From positions 496,001 to 560,000 of the forward strand of contig NZ_ATVD01000002.1 in assembly GCF_000420545.1 (NCBI RefSeq): a DNA stretch of 64,000 nucleotides, given 5' to 3'. Numbering within the stretch: the stretch's first letter is position 1; each line of letters starts with the position of its first letter. This DNA comes from Arenimonas oryziterrae DSM 21050 = YC6267 (GTDB lineage: Bacteria; Pseudomonadota; Gammaproteobacteria; Xanthomonadales; Xanthomonadaceae). The position numbers and the translations under genes are program-made. The notes beneath the pieces are model-generated. The model worked only from the letters and a program-made list of their open reading frames with translations, was not told where the DNA came from and did no database searches. Positions 8,824 through 18,134 of this stretch are shown piece after piece.

Positions 8824-9501
8824 TCATCGCGGACAAATGGTTTCCACCAGATCGAGGCCCGCACCATCACGTCGAAATCGCATCCGAACAATTCCAGAAA
8901 CTTTGGGATGGAAAAGTTCAACGAACACTCCCCCGGGGCCTACTTCGCCAATCTCGGAGATCCTGAATTCCGACGTCGGCAGCGTGCCGACACTTGGATC
9001 CACCCATCGACGGCAAACGTCTCCCAGCAAAGGCCCAGACTCAAGCCAATGCCTGGCAGCGGCCTTGGCTTGCGGAATGACCGGCATCAGACTCTCGATA
9101 CTGATGGCCGCTGCGTCACGGCTGACATCTTCGGGCAGGCACTCGTCCCTATCGGGCGCAGAGACGAAGGTGATTTCCCTGTCCAGCGGTTCGTAGACGA
9201 TCCGAAGTCCGTTCTTGCCGAACACGTCGACCATGAAAGTTCTCGAGTGGAAGAAACAAACCGTTCCTTCATGCCGCGCCGGCTGGCGGACGAGAGAGAT
9301 TTGATAGTAGATGGTCTGCGCACCATCCGTGGACACGTCCTTGGCGAAATAGAGGACAGACTCATCCTTTCGAGCGCCGACGAACTGCGCGATGCGTTGC
9401 TGCTCCGCGACATGATCTTGCTGAGACTTCCCTGACGTCGAAGCACAGGAGCCGAGACAAAGAAACATGACCGACAGGGCCGGCAAGGCGAGGTTCTTCA
9501 T
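8824..9501 (-). CDS. Putative lipoprotein of unknown function
   Basis: The protein has 225 residues. A signal peptide ends in the lipobox LGSC, with the lipidated Cys at about residue 19, followed by Ser/Thr/Gly. The mature part has no motif I recognise. It contains three further cysteines (in TVCFF, DECLP and DVCRRW), one or two pairs of which could form disulfides in the periplasm. Its codon use is less GC-biased than the flanking genes, which may mean more recent acquisition. No operon partner is evident; the next gene on this strand begins 428 bases upstream (start at 9929). Confidence 0.7.
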   Translation of the reverse strand: MKNLALPALSVMFLCLGSCASTSGKSQQDHVAEQQRIAQFVGARKDESVLYFAKDVSTDGAQTIYYQISLVRQPARHEGTVCFFHSRTFMVDVFGKNGLRIVYEPLDREITFVSAPDRDECLPEDVSRDAAAISIESLMPVIPQAKAAARHWLESGPLLGDVCRRWVDPSVGTLPTSEFRISEIGEVGPGGVFVELFHPKVSGIVRMRFRRDGAGLDLVETICPR

Positions 9502-9560
9502 GGACGGGAACCCCTACCCCATGCCACTGCTTTCCGGATAGAAATGTCCGCGCAACCGGT

Positions 9561-9929
9561 TCAACGCATGCAGAACGCGTTGAGCTTGTTGCCGTCGGGG
9601 TCGCGGAAATAGCCGGCGTAGAAGGTGTCGCCGCGCGGACCGGCCGGACCTTCGCAGGTGCCGCCGAGCGCGAGGGCCTTGTTGTAGAGGCGATCGACTT
9701 TTTCCGGGCTGTCGACGGCCAACGCGACCATGACGCCGTTGCCGACCGACGCTTCCTTGCCGTTGTGCGGCTTGATGATGCCCAGGCTCGGCTGCGTCGG
9801 CGAGACCGCCCACGCGATGAACTGGTCGGATTCCATGAAGCGGCTTGCGCCGATCTCCGCCAGCAGTGCGTCGTAGAACTTCGCGGCGCGGTCGAAATCG
9901 TTGGTGCCGAGGGTGACGTAACCGATCAT
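9561..9929 (-). CDS. VOC-family (glyoxalase/dioxygenase-like) protein
   Basis: This 122-residue protein has the vicinal-oxygen-chelate pattern: MIGYVTLGTNDFDRAAKFYD at the start and GYFRDPDGNKLNAFC at the end. The ATG at 9929 has GGAG 7 bases upstream and the family-typical N-terminus; the frame remains open further upstream, but that part looks unlike the family. VOC proteins bind a divalent metal and act in glyoxal detoxification, dioxygenation or antibiotic resistance. Sequence alone does not say which applies here. It is a single gene. Confidence 0.85.
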   Translation of the reverse strand: MIGYVTLGTNDFDRAAKFYDALLAEIGASRFMESDQFIAWAVSPTQPSLGIIKPHNGKEASVGNGVMVALAVDSPEKVDRLYNKALALGGTCEGPAGPRGDTFYAGYFRDPDGNKLNAFCMR

Positions 9930-10005
9930 GACAGCACTCCGCGAAGAAGATGGGAGTGCTGTTATAGCGCCGCGGCGTGACCGCAGCAAGAACCCGCCGG
10001 AGGGA

Positions 10006-11025
10006 TCAGGCGCGCGAACGCTTCGGGAAACCCACCATGCGCTGCAGCTCCTCGTCCCACAGCTTCAGGCGGGCGCTTTTCAGGCTCGTCCACAGCGTGA
10101 GTTTCGGCGCGGCCTGCAGCATCGGATGCGACTCGAACGCCTCGCGCAGACGATAGTTCGGAATGCGGCTGGCCAGATGGTGGATGTGGTGATAGCCGAT
10201 GTTGCCGGTGAACCAGTGCATCACGCGCGGCAGTGCGTAGTAGGAGCTACCCGCGATCGCGGCCTGGTGCGAATCCCAGTTTTCCTTGCGCGACCAGTAC
10301 GCATTCTCGAACGTGTGCTGCACGTAGAACAGCCACACGCCCAGGGCACCGGCGATCAGCACGATCGGCACATGCGTCAGCAGGACAGTCTTCCAGCCGA
10401 TCAGGTAACCCAGCGCGCCACCGACGACGACCAGCAGGATGTTGTTGATGATCACGCTCGCCCATTCCTTCTTCCACGAGAACGGCAGGTCGAACGGGAA
10501 ACGATGCTTGATCACGAACTGCCACAGCGGTCCGATGCCCAGCAGGACCGGCGTGCTGCGATAGAAGCGGTAGCTGAAGCGGCCGAACCACGAGCGCGCC
10601 TGGTATTCGGCGACCGTCAGGGTTTCGACATCGCCCAGTTCACGGCGATCGAGATTGCCCGAGGTGCCGTGATGCACGGCATGGGTCTTTTTCCAGTAGC
10701 CGTAGGGGAACAGCGTGATCAGACCCAGGCAGCCGCCGACCCAGTTGTTCGCACGCGCGCTGGCGAAGTACGACCCGTGGCCGCAGTCGTGCTGGATGAT
10801 GAAGATACGCACGTACAGACCCGCAGCCGGCAGCGCCAGCAGCAAGGTCCAGAAATAGTTCCAGCCGGCATGCTGGCTCCAGGCCATCAGCGCCCAGAGC
10901 GCAGCGAAGGTCGGAAGCGTGTTGAGCACCTGCCACAGGGCGCGTCCCAGATGCGGTTTGGCGAAACCGGCACACAACTGGCGAAGATTGACGGTTGCGG
11001 ACTGCGTTGTGTCGTCGATGCTCAC
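10006..11025 (-). CDS. Membrane fatty acid desaturase
   Basis: From GTG 11025 the protein has 339 residues; GGGAG lies about 10 bases upstream. The three histidine boxes of the membrane di-iron desaturases are present: [16 protein letters not shown] and HHIHH. Hydrophobic segments lie between the boxes in the usual pairs. It should insert a double bond in membrane-lipid acyl chains, adjusting fluidity. The position of the double bond cannot be told from sequence. A more upstream start is possible because the frame is open to 11295, but that extension looks non-coding. Confidence 0.9.
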   Translation of the reverse strand: MSIDDTTQSATVNLRQLCAGFAKPHLGRALWQVLNTLPTFAALWALMAWSQHAGWNYFWTLLLALPAAGLYVRIFIIQHDCGHGSYFASARANNWVGGCLGLITLFPYGYWKKTHAVHHGTSGNLDRRELGDVETLTVAEYQARSWFGRFSYRFYRSTPVLLGIGPLWQFVIKHRFPFDLPFSWKKEWASVIINNILLVVVGGALGYLIGWKTVLLTHVPIVLIAGALGVWLFYVQHTFENAYWSRKENWDSHQAAIAGSSYYALPRVMHWFTGNIGYHHIHHLASRIPNYRLREAFESHPMLQAAPKLTLWTSLKSARLKLWDEELQRMVGFPKRSRA

Positions 11026-11185
11026 GGCACGGTTTCTCCCTGGATTCCGGCCATTGTCCGGTCCGGGCGAAGCATTAGCAAATTCAAGCGCTTGTTTCGC
11101 ACACGCCTGCGTACGCTGGCGCTTGCCAGCGGGTTGCCGACCTGGTCTAACATCGCCGCTCACCTCCCAGCATAGAGAAGCCCCC

Positions 11186-11581
11186 ATGAACCAGGCCGCC
11201 CTGCAGGACGCCGGCAAGCTCATTCTCCGCGTCGCGCTCGGCGCCCTGATCCTGTTGCATGGCATCGCCAAGATCACCGGCGGCGTCGGCGGCATCGGTC
11301 AGATGCTGCAATCCGCGGGCCTGCCCGCGCAGTTGGCCTGGGGTGCGCTGGTCGGCGAAGTGCTCGCGCCCTTGCTGGTCATCGCCGGGTTCCACGCGCG
11401 CATCGGCGCAGCCCTGATCGTGGTCAACATGCTGTTTGCGCTGTGGCTGGTGCACATGAGCCAGCTCACCCAGCTCAACGAGCAGGGTGGCTGGGCGTTG
11501 GAACTGCAGGGCATGTACCTGTTCGGCGCGCTCGCCGTGGCCCTGATGGGCCCCGGCCGACACAGTGTCAACCAGCGCTGA
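11186..11581 (+). CDS. DoxX-family integral membrane protein
   Basis: This 131-residue protein has four hydrophobic helices. The start [19 protein letters not shown] is the typical first helix of DoxX/SURF4-like proteins, with conserved [19 protein letters not shown] in the middle. Relatives are linked to thiol redox or oxidative-stress complexes, but biochemical roles are poorly known. AGAGAAG ends about 5 bases before the ATG. It is divergent from the desaturase with 160 bases between starts, which should hold both promoters. Confidence 0.88.
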   Translation: MNQAALQDAGKLILRVALGALILLHGIAKITGGVGGIGQMLQSAGLPAQLAWGALVGEVLAPLLVIAGFHARIGAALIVVNMLFALWLVHMSQLTQLNEQGGWALELQGMYLFGALAVALMGPGRHSVNQR

Positions 11582-11626
11582 GATTGAAGGCGGCAGGCGA
11601 CGCTGCCGCCGCGATTCCCGGCGCGA

Positions 11627-12529
11627 CTAGCGTCCGGCGTTGCGCTGGCTCAGCGCGACGCTGCCGACGATCAGCAGGCCGGCGATCAGCATCGCGACCG
11701 TCAGCGGTTCGTCGAGCAGCAACCAGGCCCAGGCGACCGCAAACAAGGGCACGAGATAGGTGACCATCACCGCGCGTGCCGCACCGACGCGCTGGATCAA
11801 CCGGTAGTACACCGCGTACGCCACGCCGGTGCACAACACGCCCAGTGCCGTCGCGGCCAGCCAGGATTGCACCGGAATCGCATGCGCGGGCCATTTCGCG
11901 ATCGCGAACGGCAGCATCAGCAGGGCCGACGTCGACAAGGTGGCTGCGGCGACCGCCGCGGGCGGCAGACCGGTCAGATGCTTGCGCACGAGATTGGCGC
12001 CGATGCCGTACAGGAAGGCCGCGAACGTACCGGCCGCGACGGCCCAGCCCACGCTCGCACCGGCGGTCTTGCTGCTGGCGAGCACGACGACACCGACGAA
12101 ACCGGAGAACAGCGCCAACGTGCGCCGCGTGCCGATTTTCTCGCCGTAGAAAAAGAAGGCCACGAGCGCGGTGAACAATACCGCCATCGCATTGGTGATC
12201 GCGCCGATGCCCGCCGGTGCACGCTGCGCCGACCACGCGAACAGCATGAACGGCACCGCCGAATTGATCGCGCCGATCAGTGCCAGGCGCGGCCACAACT
12301 TGGCCGGGAACGAGGCGCGCGCACGCCACAGGAACGGCAGCAGGATCAGCGAGCCGAGCACGAGACGCATTTCGACCAGGGGCATCGCGCCGAAGTCCTT
12401 GGCCGCGACGCGCATGAACATGAACGACGCACCCCAGATCGCCGCCAGCACCCCCAGTTCCAGCGGGGTGAGCCAGGCGCGGGAGCCCGGCAGGGACAGG
12501 TCGGTGACGGCGGACGGGACGGAAGACAT
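11627..12529 (-). CDS. EamA/DMT-superfamily metabolite transporter
   Basis: From ATG 12529 the protein has 300 residues. It has ten predicted membrane helices in two EamA repeats; each repeat contains the usual G/P-rich pattern (AAIWGASFMFMRVAAKDFG in the first, LCTGVAYAVYYRLIQRVGA in the second). DMT transporters mostly export amino acids or small metabolites; the substrate here is unknown. It is divergent from a LysR-type gene whose start is 103 bases away, a layout in which the regulator usually controls the transporter. Confidence 0.88.
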   Translation of the reverse strand: MSSVPSAVTDLSLPGSRAWLTPLELGVLAAIWGASFMFMRVAAKDFGAMPLVEMRLVLGSLILLPFLWRARASFPAKLWPRLALIGAINSAVPFMLFAWSAQRAPAGIGAITNAMAVLFTALVAFFFYGEKIGTRRTLALFSGFVGVVVLASSKTAGASVGWAVAAGTFAAFLYGIGANLVRKHLTGLPPAAVAAATLSTSALLMLPFAIAKWPAHAIPVQSWLAATALGVLCTGVAYAVYYRLIQRVGAARAVMVTYLVPLFAVAWAWLLLDEPLTVAMLIAGLLIVGSVALSQRNAGR

Positions 12530-12610
12530 GGCAGCGAGCTCGATTCGTGTCTGACCGCCATTTTCCTCTCCCACACGGGCCGGACAAGCGCATACTTTCG
12601 CCGGTAGACA

Positions 12611-12623
12611 CAAATCAGATTTG
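12611..12623. promoter_or_regulatory. Perfect palindrome, candidate LysR-family operator
   Basis: CAAATC-A-GATTTG is a perfect 6+1+6 palindrome that ends 8 bases before the start of the LysR-type gene, in the spacer shared with the divergent EamA transporter gene. It fits the T-N11-A LysR box loosely and is AT-rich against its surroundings. It may be the autoregulatory site. Binding is inferred. Confidence 0.4.
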
Positions 12624-12631
12624 AGGCTCGC

Positions 12632-13549
12632 ATGGCCCTGCGCCCGGATTGGCTCCCTGCCCTGGCCGCGTTCGAAGCGGCTGCCCGCCACCAGAACTTC
12701 GCGCACGCCGCCGAAGAACTGCATCTCACGGCCAGCGCCGTCAGTCATCACGTGCGCAAGCTAGAGTCGCGCCTGGGCGTCGCCTTGTTCCAGCGTCATG
12801 CGCGCGGCGTGGCGCTGACGTCAGAGGGCCGGCAACTCGCCGACTCCGCCAGCAGTGCGCTCGCCGACATGGAAGGCGTGCTGCGCGGACTACGCAGCGC
12901 GAAAGACGAACAGGCACGCGTGCGCATCAGCACCCTGCACTCTCTGACCTACACCTGGCTGCTGCCACGGCTGCCGCGGTTCGCCCAGGCGCATCCGGAC
13001 ATCCGCCTCAATGTCGACACCGAAGTGGCGCTGACGCGCTTCGACGAGGGTGGTGCCGATCTCGCGATCCGCCACGGTCCGGGCCATTGGCCAGGACTGA
13101 CCGCGCATCACCTCATGGACGACGCCTTGTTTCCGGTCGCCTCGCCCACGCTGCGCGACATCAAACGCATCCGGCGGGCTGCCGACATTCCCCTGCTGCC
13201 GCTGATCTCCGATCTCGCGCGGCAAGGCTGGCATGACTGGTTCCGTGCGGCCGACGTGCACGGCGCCAAGCTCGACGAGCGCTACACCTTCAGCGACACG
13301 ACCGATGCGCTCAATGCCGCCGCCTGTGGGCTCGGCGCGGCGCTCGCGCGCGAACAGATCGTCGCGCCCTACCTCGCCAGCGGGCGCCTGCGCGAATTGC
13401 CTGGACCACGCATCCGCGCGCGCTGGAGCTACGCGGTGGTCTACCCGGCGCACCGCCGGCTGCGTCCGGCGGCGCAGGCTTTCGTGGACTGGCTGCTGGC
13501 CGATGTCGCCCAGTCGCCACCGTCGTTGGCGACGGCCACGGAAATTTAA
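12632..13549 (+). CDS. LysR-type transcriptional regulator (GcvA-like)
   Basis: The protein has 305 residues. Residues ~5-65 form the winged HTH (FEAAARHQNFAHAAEELHLT, then SAVSHHVRKLE), as in GcvA/AmpR. Residues ~95-295 form the periplasmic-binding-like effector domain. The effector is unknown. The divergent EamA transporter gene and the palindrome just upstream of this gene suggest that it controls that transporter and itself. Confidence 0.92.
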   Translation: MALRPDWLPALAAFEAAARHQNFAHAAEELHLTASAVSHHVRKLESRLGVALFQRHARGVALTSEGRQLADSASSALADMEGVLRGLRSAKDEQARVRISTLHSLTYTWLLPRLPRFAQAHPDIRLNVDTEVALTRFDEGGADLAIRHGPGHWPGLTAHHLMDDALFPVASPTLRDIKRIRRAADIPLLPLISDLARQGWHDWFRAADVHGAKLDERYTFSDTTDALNAAACGLGAALAREQIVAPYLASGRLRELPGPRIRARWSYAVVYPAHRRLRPAAQAFVDWLLADVAQSPPSLATATEI

Positions 13550-13597
13550 TCGGCACTGCCGTATGTTCATCCGACGCCTTCGCCACCGGACTCGCCC

Positions 13598-14764
13598 ATG
13601 ACACTCCGGATTCTCAGCCTGTGCTGCCTCATCCTCGTCGCCAGCTGCTCCGCGGCGGGCGACGACCGCACGATTCCCGATGTCGCGATCACCGACAGCG
13701 CCATCGGAAAACTGCGCGTGACCACCGTGGTGCGCAATCTGCGCCATCCCTGGAGCCTGGCCTTTCTTCCCGACGGCCGCGCGCTGATCACCGAGCGGCC
13801 GGGCCGTCTGCGCCTGCTCGACGGTCCGCAGGTTTCCGCGCCGATCAAGGGCGTGCCCAAAGTCTGGGCCGAAGGCCAGGGCGGACTGCTCGATGTCGTG
13901 ATCGATCCGGCGTTCGCGCAGAACCACCGCATCTACCTGTCCTACGCCGAAGCCGGCCCGGGCGGCGGCGGCACGGCCGTGATGCGCGCGACGCTCGTCG
14001 ACGGCGCGCTGAGCGAACGTCAGGTGATCTTCCGGCAAAGTCCGAAACTCAGCGTCGGCCATCATTTCGGTTCGCGCCTGGTGTTCGATCGCACGGGACA
14101 TCTGTTCATTACGCTCGGTGAAAACAATCAACGGGAAACCGCGCAGCAACTTGACCACCTGCAGGGCAAGGTCGTGCGCCTGTGGCCCGACGGCACGATC
14201 CCGGACGACAATCCGTTCGTCGGCCGCGGCGATGCCCGTGCGGAAATCTGGTCGTACGGCCATCGCAATCCGCAGGGCGCCGCCCTCAATCCCTGGACCG
14301 GGCAGCTGTGGGTCAACGAACACGGGCCCAAGGGCGGCGACGAAATCAACATTCCGCAGGCGGGGAAAAACTACGGTTGGCCGTTGATCACCTTCGGTAT
14401 CAACTACGACGGCCAGCCCATTCCTGAAGCCCAGGGCAGCCACGCCGACGGCATGGAGGCGCCGATCAAGTACTGGGTGCCCTCGATCGCGCCGAGCGGC
14501 ATGGCGTTCTACGACTCGCCACGCATTCCTGCGTGGCGCAACAGCGTGTTCGTCGGCGCCCTCGCGCTGATGCATCTCAATCGCCAGACGCTCGACGCCA
14601 CGCACCAACACGTAACCGGCGAAGAGCGACTGCTCGGCGAGTTCGGCTTTCGCATCCGCGACGTGCGCGTCGGCCCGGATGGCGCGCTCTACGTGCTGAC
14701 CGATGCCGACGACGGCCGGCTGCTGCGTATCGAACCCGTCGCCACCGCGCCCGCAACACCATGA
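13598..14764 (+). CDS. PQQ-dependent aldose sugar dehydrogenase-like lipoprotein
   Basis: This 388-residue protein has a signal peptide with lipobox VASC (Cys at about residue 17), so it is probably a periplasm-facing lipoprotein. The body is a six-bladed propeller of the soluble glucose/aldose dehydrogenase (YliI) family: HPWSLAFLPDGRALITERPG, GQGGLLDVVIDPAF, HHFGSRLVF (His of the active site), YGHRNPQG, and EHGPKGGDEIN. Such enzymes oxidise sugars with PQQ and calcium. No pqq genes are in the window. The DUF72 gene follows 10 bases later. Confidence 0.9.
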   Translation: MTLRILSLCCLILVASCSAAGDDRTIPDVAITDSAIGKLRVTTVVRNLRHPWSLAFLPDGRALITERPGRLRLLDGPQVSAPIKGVPKVWAEGQGGLLDVVIDPAFAQNHRIYLSYAEAGPGGGGTAVMRATLVDGALSERQVIFRQSPKLSVGHHFGSRLVFDRTGHLFITLGENNQRETAQQLDHLQGKVVRLWPDGTIPDDNPFVGRGDARAEIWSYGHRNPQGAALNPWTGQLWVNEHGPKGGDEINIPQAGKNYGWPLITFGINYDGQPIPEAQGSHADGMEAPIKYWVPSIAPSGMAFYDSPRIPAWRNSVFVGALALMHLNRQTLDATHQHVTGEERLLGEFGFRIRDVRVGPDGALYVLTDADDGRLLRIEPVATAPATP

Positions 14765-14774
14765 GCCCGTCCCT

Positions 14775-15650
14775 ATGACTGCCGACGCGGACCTGTCCTC
14801 CCCAACGGCAGGCCCCGATGCCATCCTTCGTGTCGGCGTCGGCGGCTGGACCTTCGTGCCCTGGCGCAACAACTTCTATCCGTCTGGCTGGGTGCAACGG
14901 CGCGAGCTCGAATACGCCAGCCGCAAACTCACCGCGATCGAGATCAACGGCACCTTCTACGGCGCGCAGAAGCCGGCGGTGTATGCGAAGTGGGCGCAGG
15001 ACACGCCCGACGGTTTCGTGTTCTCGCTCAAAGCGCCCGGACGCATCGTCGACAGCCGCAGTCTGCGCGGCACTGGCGGAGCGATCGAAGCCTTCGTATC
15101 CGGTGGCCTCGCCGAGCTCGGCGATCGCCTCGGCCCCTTGCTGTGGCAACTGGGACCGAACCGGATTTTCGATGCCGATGAAATCGCCGCCTTCCTCGAT
15201 CTGCTGCCGCGCGACCTCGACGGCCGACGCCTGCGTCATGTGCTGGAGGTGCGCAACGACAGTTTCCTGTGCCCGGCGTTTCTGGACCTGATGCGTCGGC
15301 ACGGTCATGCGACGGTTTTCACCGATTCACCGAAGTATCCGTCCTTCGCCGACGTCTGCAGCGACTTCGTCTACGCGCGGCTCATGCGCAGTCAGGCGCA
15401 CATCGACACCGGCTACACCGACGCCGATCTCGACACCTGGGCCGCGCGTGCGCGCCGCTGGTCGCAAGGCGGTGCGCCGACGGATCTGCCGCTGGTCATG
15501 CCGGCGTCGCCCGCGCCGGTGCAAGCGCGCGATGTCTTCGTGTATTTCATCAGCAGCGCCAAGGAACGCAATCCGGCCGCGGCCATGGCCCTGCGCTCGC
15601 GGCTGGATGTGGATCGACCTGCGCCAGTCGGTGGCGCGACGACGGCCTAG
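14775..15650 (+). CDS. DUF72 (YecE-like) protein
   Basis: From ATG 14775 the protein has 291 residues. It shows the DUF72 TIM-barrel-like signatures: VGVGGWTFVPWRNNFYPSG at the start, EINGTFYGAQ, FVFSLKAPGRI and VYFISSAKERNPAAA at the end. DUF72 proteins have no settled biochemical function. The start sits 10 bases after the dehydrogenase stop, so co-transcription is likely. Its 3' end overlaps the convergent GNAT gene by 4 bases. Confidence 0.88.
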   Translation: MTADADLSSPTAGPDAILRVGVGGWTFVPWRNNFYPSGWVQRRELEYASRKLTAIEINGTFYGAQKPAVYAKWAQDTPDGFVFSLKAPGRIVDSRSLRGTGGAIEAFVSGGLAELGDRLGPLLWQLGPNRIFDADEIAAFLDLLPRDLDGRRLRHVLEVRNDSFLCPAFLDLMRRHGHATVFTDSPKYPSFADVCSDFVYARLMRSQAHIDTGYTDADLDTWAARARRWSQGGAPTDLPLVMPASPAPVQARDVFVYFISSAKERNPAAAMALRSRLDVDRPAPVGGATTA

Positions 15651-16330
15651 CCGGCCAGACGCGTCGCCGCCAGCAGGGCGATATCCGCGCGATGCGCGTA
15701 GCCCATGCGTTCGTACAGCGACTTCGCACGCGTGTTCTCGTGACTGACGTGCAGAAAAGGCACGCGGGCGCTGTCGAGAATGTCGTTGGTCAACACAGCG
15801 ACCAGGCGCTGCGCATAACCACGACCGAGATAATCAGGGTGTGTGCACACCGCGCTGATTTCCTGATGGCCGTCGAAACGCATGCGCTCGCCCGCCATCG
15901 CGACCAAGCGGCCGTCGTCGTGTATGCCGAAATAACGGCCCATCTCGATCGTTCGCGGCCGGAAATAGTACGGATACACCAGCGCCGTCAGCGCCAGCAT
16001 GTCGGCAACACACGCTGGCGACAGCTCGGTGATCGGCGGGCCGTCGGCGACGTCCAGACGGGCAAGACAAATCATCTGCGCGATCGGCACGACCGGCTTC
16101 ACGCTCCAGCCCGACGACAGCGACGGCGCGAGGCCGACGAAACAGACCGACTCGCCGGCGGCAACCAGTCTTTCGACGTCGTCGTCTGCCTGCTCATCTT
16201 CGCTGCCGATCGCGACGAAGGGCGCGACGTCCGACGGGTAGCGCGCAGCCCGCCCCGCCGTGACCGCCAGATCGGCGTGCAGGCTGGTCAGCGAGGACCA
16301 GACCGGATTGTCGAGCGGGTGCTTCGCCAC
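15647..16330 (-). CDS. GNAT-family N-acetyltransferase (FR47-like)
   Basis: The C-terminal half carries the GNAT acetyl-CoA fold: AVCTHPDYLGRGYAQRLVA (the R/Q-x-x-G-x-G/A pyrophosphate loop reads LGRGYA) and LHVSHENTRAKSLYERMGY. The N-terminal ~100 residues are variable. The start is taken as GTG 16330, 14 bases after the hutU stop, because no ATG is available in frame; about 227 residues result. The acceptor is unknown. It lies directly behind hutU on the same strand, so it may be part of the hut transcript. Confidence 0.82.
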   Translation of the reverse strand: MAKHPLDNPVWSSLTSLHADLAVTAGRAARYPSDVAPFVAIGSEDEQADDDVERLVAAGESVCFVGLAPSLSSGWSVKPVVPIAQMICLARLDVADGPPITELSPACVADMLALTALVYPYYFRPRTIEMGRYFGIHDDGRLVAMAGERMRFDGHQEISAVCTHPDYLGRGYAQRLVAVLTNDILDSARVPFLHVSHENTRAKSLYERMGYAHRADIALLAATRLAG

Positions 16331-16344
16331 GGCCGCGTCGCGGC

Positions 16345-18015
16345 TCAGCCGATCATCGGCAGGTTCAGGCCCTGCTCTTTCGCGCAAGCTTTGGCGATCT
16401 CGTAACCGGCATCGGCATGGCGCATCACACCGGTACCGGGATCGTTCCAGAGCACGCGCGCCAGACGTTTGTCGGCGGCGTCCGTGCCGTCGGCAACGAT
16501 CACCACGCCGCTGTGCTGGCTGTAGCCCATGCCGACGCCGCCGCCATGATGCAGGGACACCCAGGTCGCGCCGCCGGCCACATTCAACATCGCGTTGAGC
16601 AGCGGCCAGTCGGACACGGCATCGCTGCCGTCGAGCATCGCTTCGGTTTCGCGGTTCGGCGACGCGACTGATCCGGAGTCGAGGTGATCGCGACCGATGA
16701 CGATCGGCGCACTGACTTCGCCCTTGCGCACCATGTCGTTGAACGCGAGCGCGAGACGATGGCGATCGCCGAGGCCGACCCAGCAGATGCGCGCCGGCAG
16801 ACCCTGGAAGCTGATGCGTTCTTTCGCCATATCCAGCCAGCGGTGCAGGTGCTTGTTGTCCGGCAGCAGTTCCTTCACCTTCGCATCGGTCTTGTAGATG
16901 TCTTCCGGATCGCCCGACAGCGCGACCCAGCGGAACGGACCGACGCCGCGGCAGAACAGCGGCCGCACGTACGCCGGCACGAAGCCCGGGAAATCGAACG
17001 CGTTCGCGCATCCGACGTCCTTGGCCATTTGTCGGATGTTGTTGCCGTAGTCGAAGGTCGGGATGCCCTGCTTTTCGAAATGCAGCATCGCTTCGACATG
17101 CACGCGCATGGACTGTTTGGCCGCATCGCGCACTTCTTCCGGTGCGGATTTCTGCTTGTCCCACCACTGTTCCAGCGTCCAGCCGATGGGCAGATAGCCG
17201 TGCACAGGATCATGCGCGGAGGTCTGGTCGGTGACGGCATCGGGACGCACGCCGCGACGCACGAGTTCGGGCAGGATTTCCGCTGCATTTCCGAGCAACG
17301 CGATCGAACGCGCCTTGCCTTCCTTGCCGTAGCGTTCCAGGCGCGCGAGCGCGTCGTCGAGATCGCTGGCCTGCTCGTCGACGTAACGCGTGCGCAGGCG
17401 CATGTCGATGCGGCTCTGCTGGCATTCGATGTTCAGCGACGAAGCGCCGGCCAGCGAGGCCGCGAGCGGCTGCGCGCCGCCCATGCCGCCGAGACCGGCG
17501 GTGAGAATCCATTTGCCGGTCAGGTCGCCTTGGTAGTGCTGGCGACCCATCTCGACGAAGGTTTCGTAGGTGCCCTGCACGATGCCTTGCGAGCCGATGT
17601 AGATCCAGCTGCCCGCGGTCATCTGCCCGTACATCATCAAGCCCTTCTTATCGAGCTCGTTGAAATGCTCCCAAGTCGCCCAGTGCGGTACGAGGTTGGA
17701 ATTGGCGATGAGCACGCGCGGGGCATCGGCATGCGAGGGAAACACGCCGACCGGCTTGCCCGACTGCACGAGCAGGGTCTGGTCATCCTGCAGCGTGCGC
17801 AGGGTTTCCAGAATCTTGTCGTAGCTTTGCCAATCGCGTGCCGCGCGCCCGATGCCGCCGTACACGACCAGCTCCTGCGGATTCTCGGCGACTTCGTCGT
17901 CGAGATTGTTCTGCAGCATCCGGTACGCCGCCTCGGTCAGCCAGCTCCGGCAGCTGAGCGTATTGCCGCGCGGCGCGCGGATCTTGCGGGACGGGTCTTT
18001 TCGATTGGCGGACAT
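16345..18015 (-). CDS. hutU: Urocanate hydratase HutU
   Basis: The enzyme converts urocanate to 4-imidazolone-5-propionate with a tightly bound NAD+, the second step of histidine degradation, in the cytoplasm. The 556 residues match the family length. Visible hallmarks are [11 protein letters not shown] near the N-terminus, [11 protein letters not shown] in the NAD-binding domain, [13 protein letters not shown], and [14 protein letters not shown] with the conserved active-site Cys. ATG 18015 has GGAG 7 bases upstream and a TATAAT further up. The other hut genes here (hutF, hutI) are 5-8 kb away; hutH is not in the window. Confidence 0.97.
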   Translation of the reverse strand: MSANRKDPSRKIRAPRGNTLSCRSWLTEAAYRMLQNNLDDEVAENPQELVVYGGIGRAARDWQSYDKILETLRTLQDDQTLLVQSGKPVGVFPSHADAPRVLIANSNLVPHWATWEHFNELDKKGLMMYGQMTAGSWIYIGSQGIVQGTYETFVEMGRQHYQGDLTGKWILTAGLGGMGGAQPLAASLAGASSLNIECQQSRIDMRLRTRYVDEQASDLDDALARLERYGKEGKARSIALLGNAAEILPELVRRGVRPDAVTDQTSAHDPVHGYLPIGWTLEQWWDKQKSAPEEVRDAAKQSMRVHVEAMLHFEKQGIPTFDYGNNIRQMAKDVGCANAFDFPGFVPAYVRPLFCRGVGPFRWVALSGDPEDIYKTDAKVKELLPDNKHLHRWLDMAKERISFQGLPARICWVGLGDRHRLALAFNDMVRKGEVSAPIVIGRDHLDSGSVASPNRETEAMLDGSDAVSDWPLLNAMLNVAGGATWVSLHHGGGVGMGYSQHSGVVIVADGTDAADKRLARVLWNDPGTGVMRHADAGYEIAKACAKEQGLNLPMIG

Positions 18016-18040
18016 GCGGGGCTCCGGAAGCGAGATGCGA

Positions 18041-18046
18041 ATTATA
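18041..18046 (-). promoter_or_regulatory. -10 box of the hutU promoter
   Basis: Read on the minus strand the bases are TATAAT followed by TCGC, 25 bases before the hutU ATG. No good -35 lies 17 bases further up, so activation may be needed. The same TATAATTCGC occurs before the SPOR gene and folC. Confidence 0.5.
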
Positions 18047-18134
18047 GCCACCCCGACACCGCGCCCAGACGGGACCCGGCATCGATGTCCGAAAACGGCG
18101 AGTCCGGGCTTCGGTCCAAGGGTAGGATGCGCCC

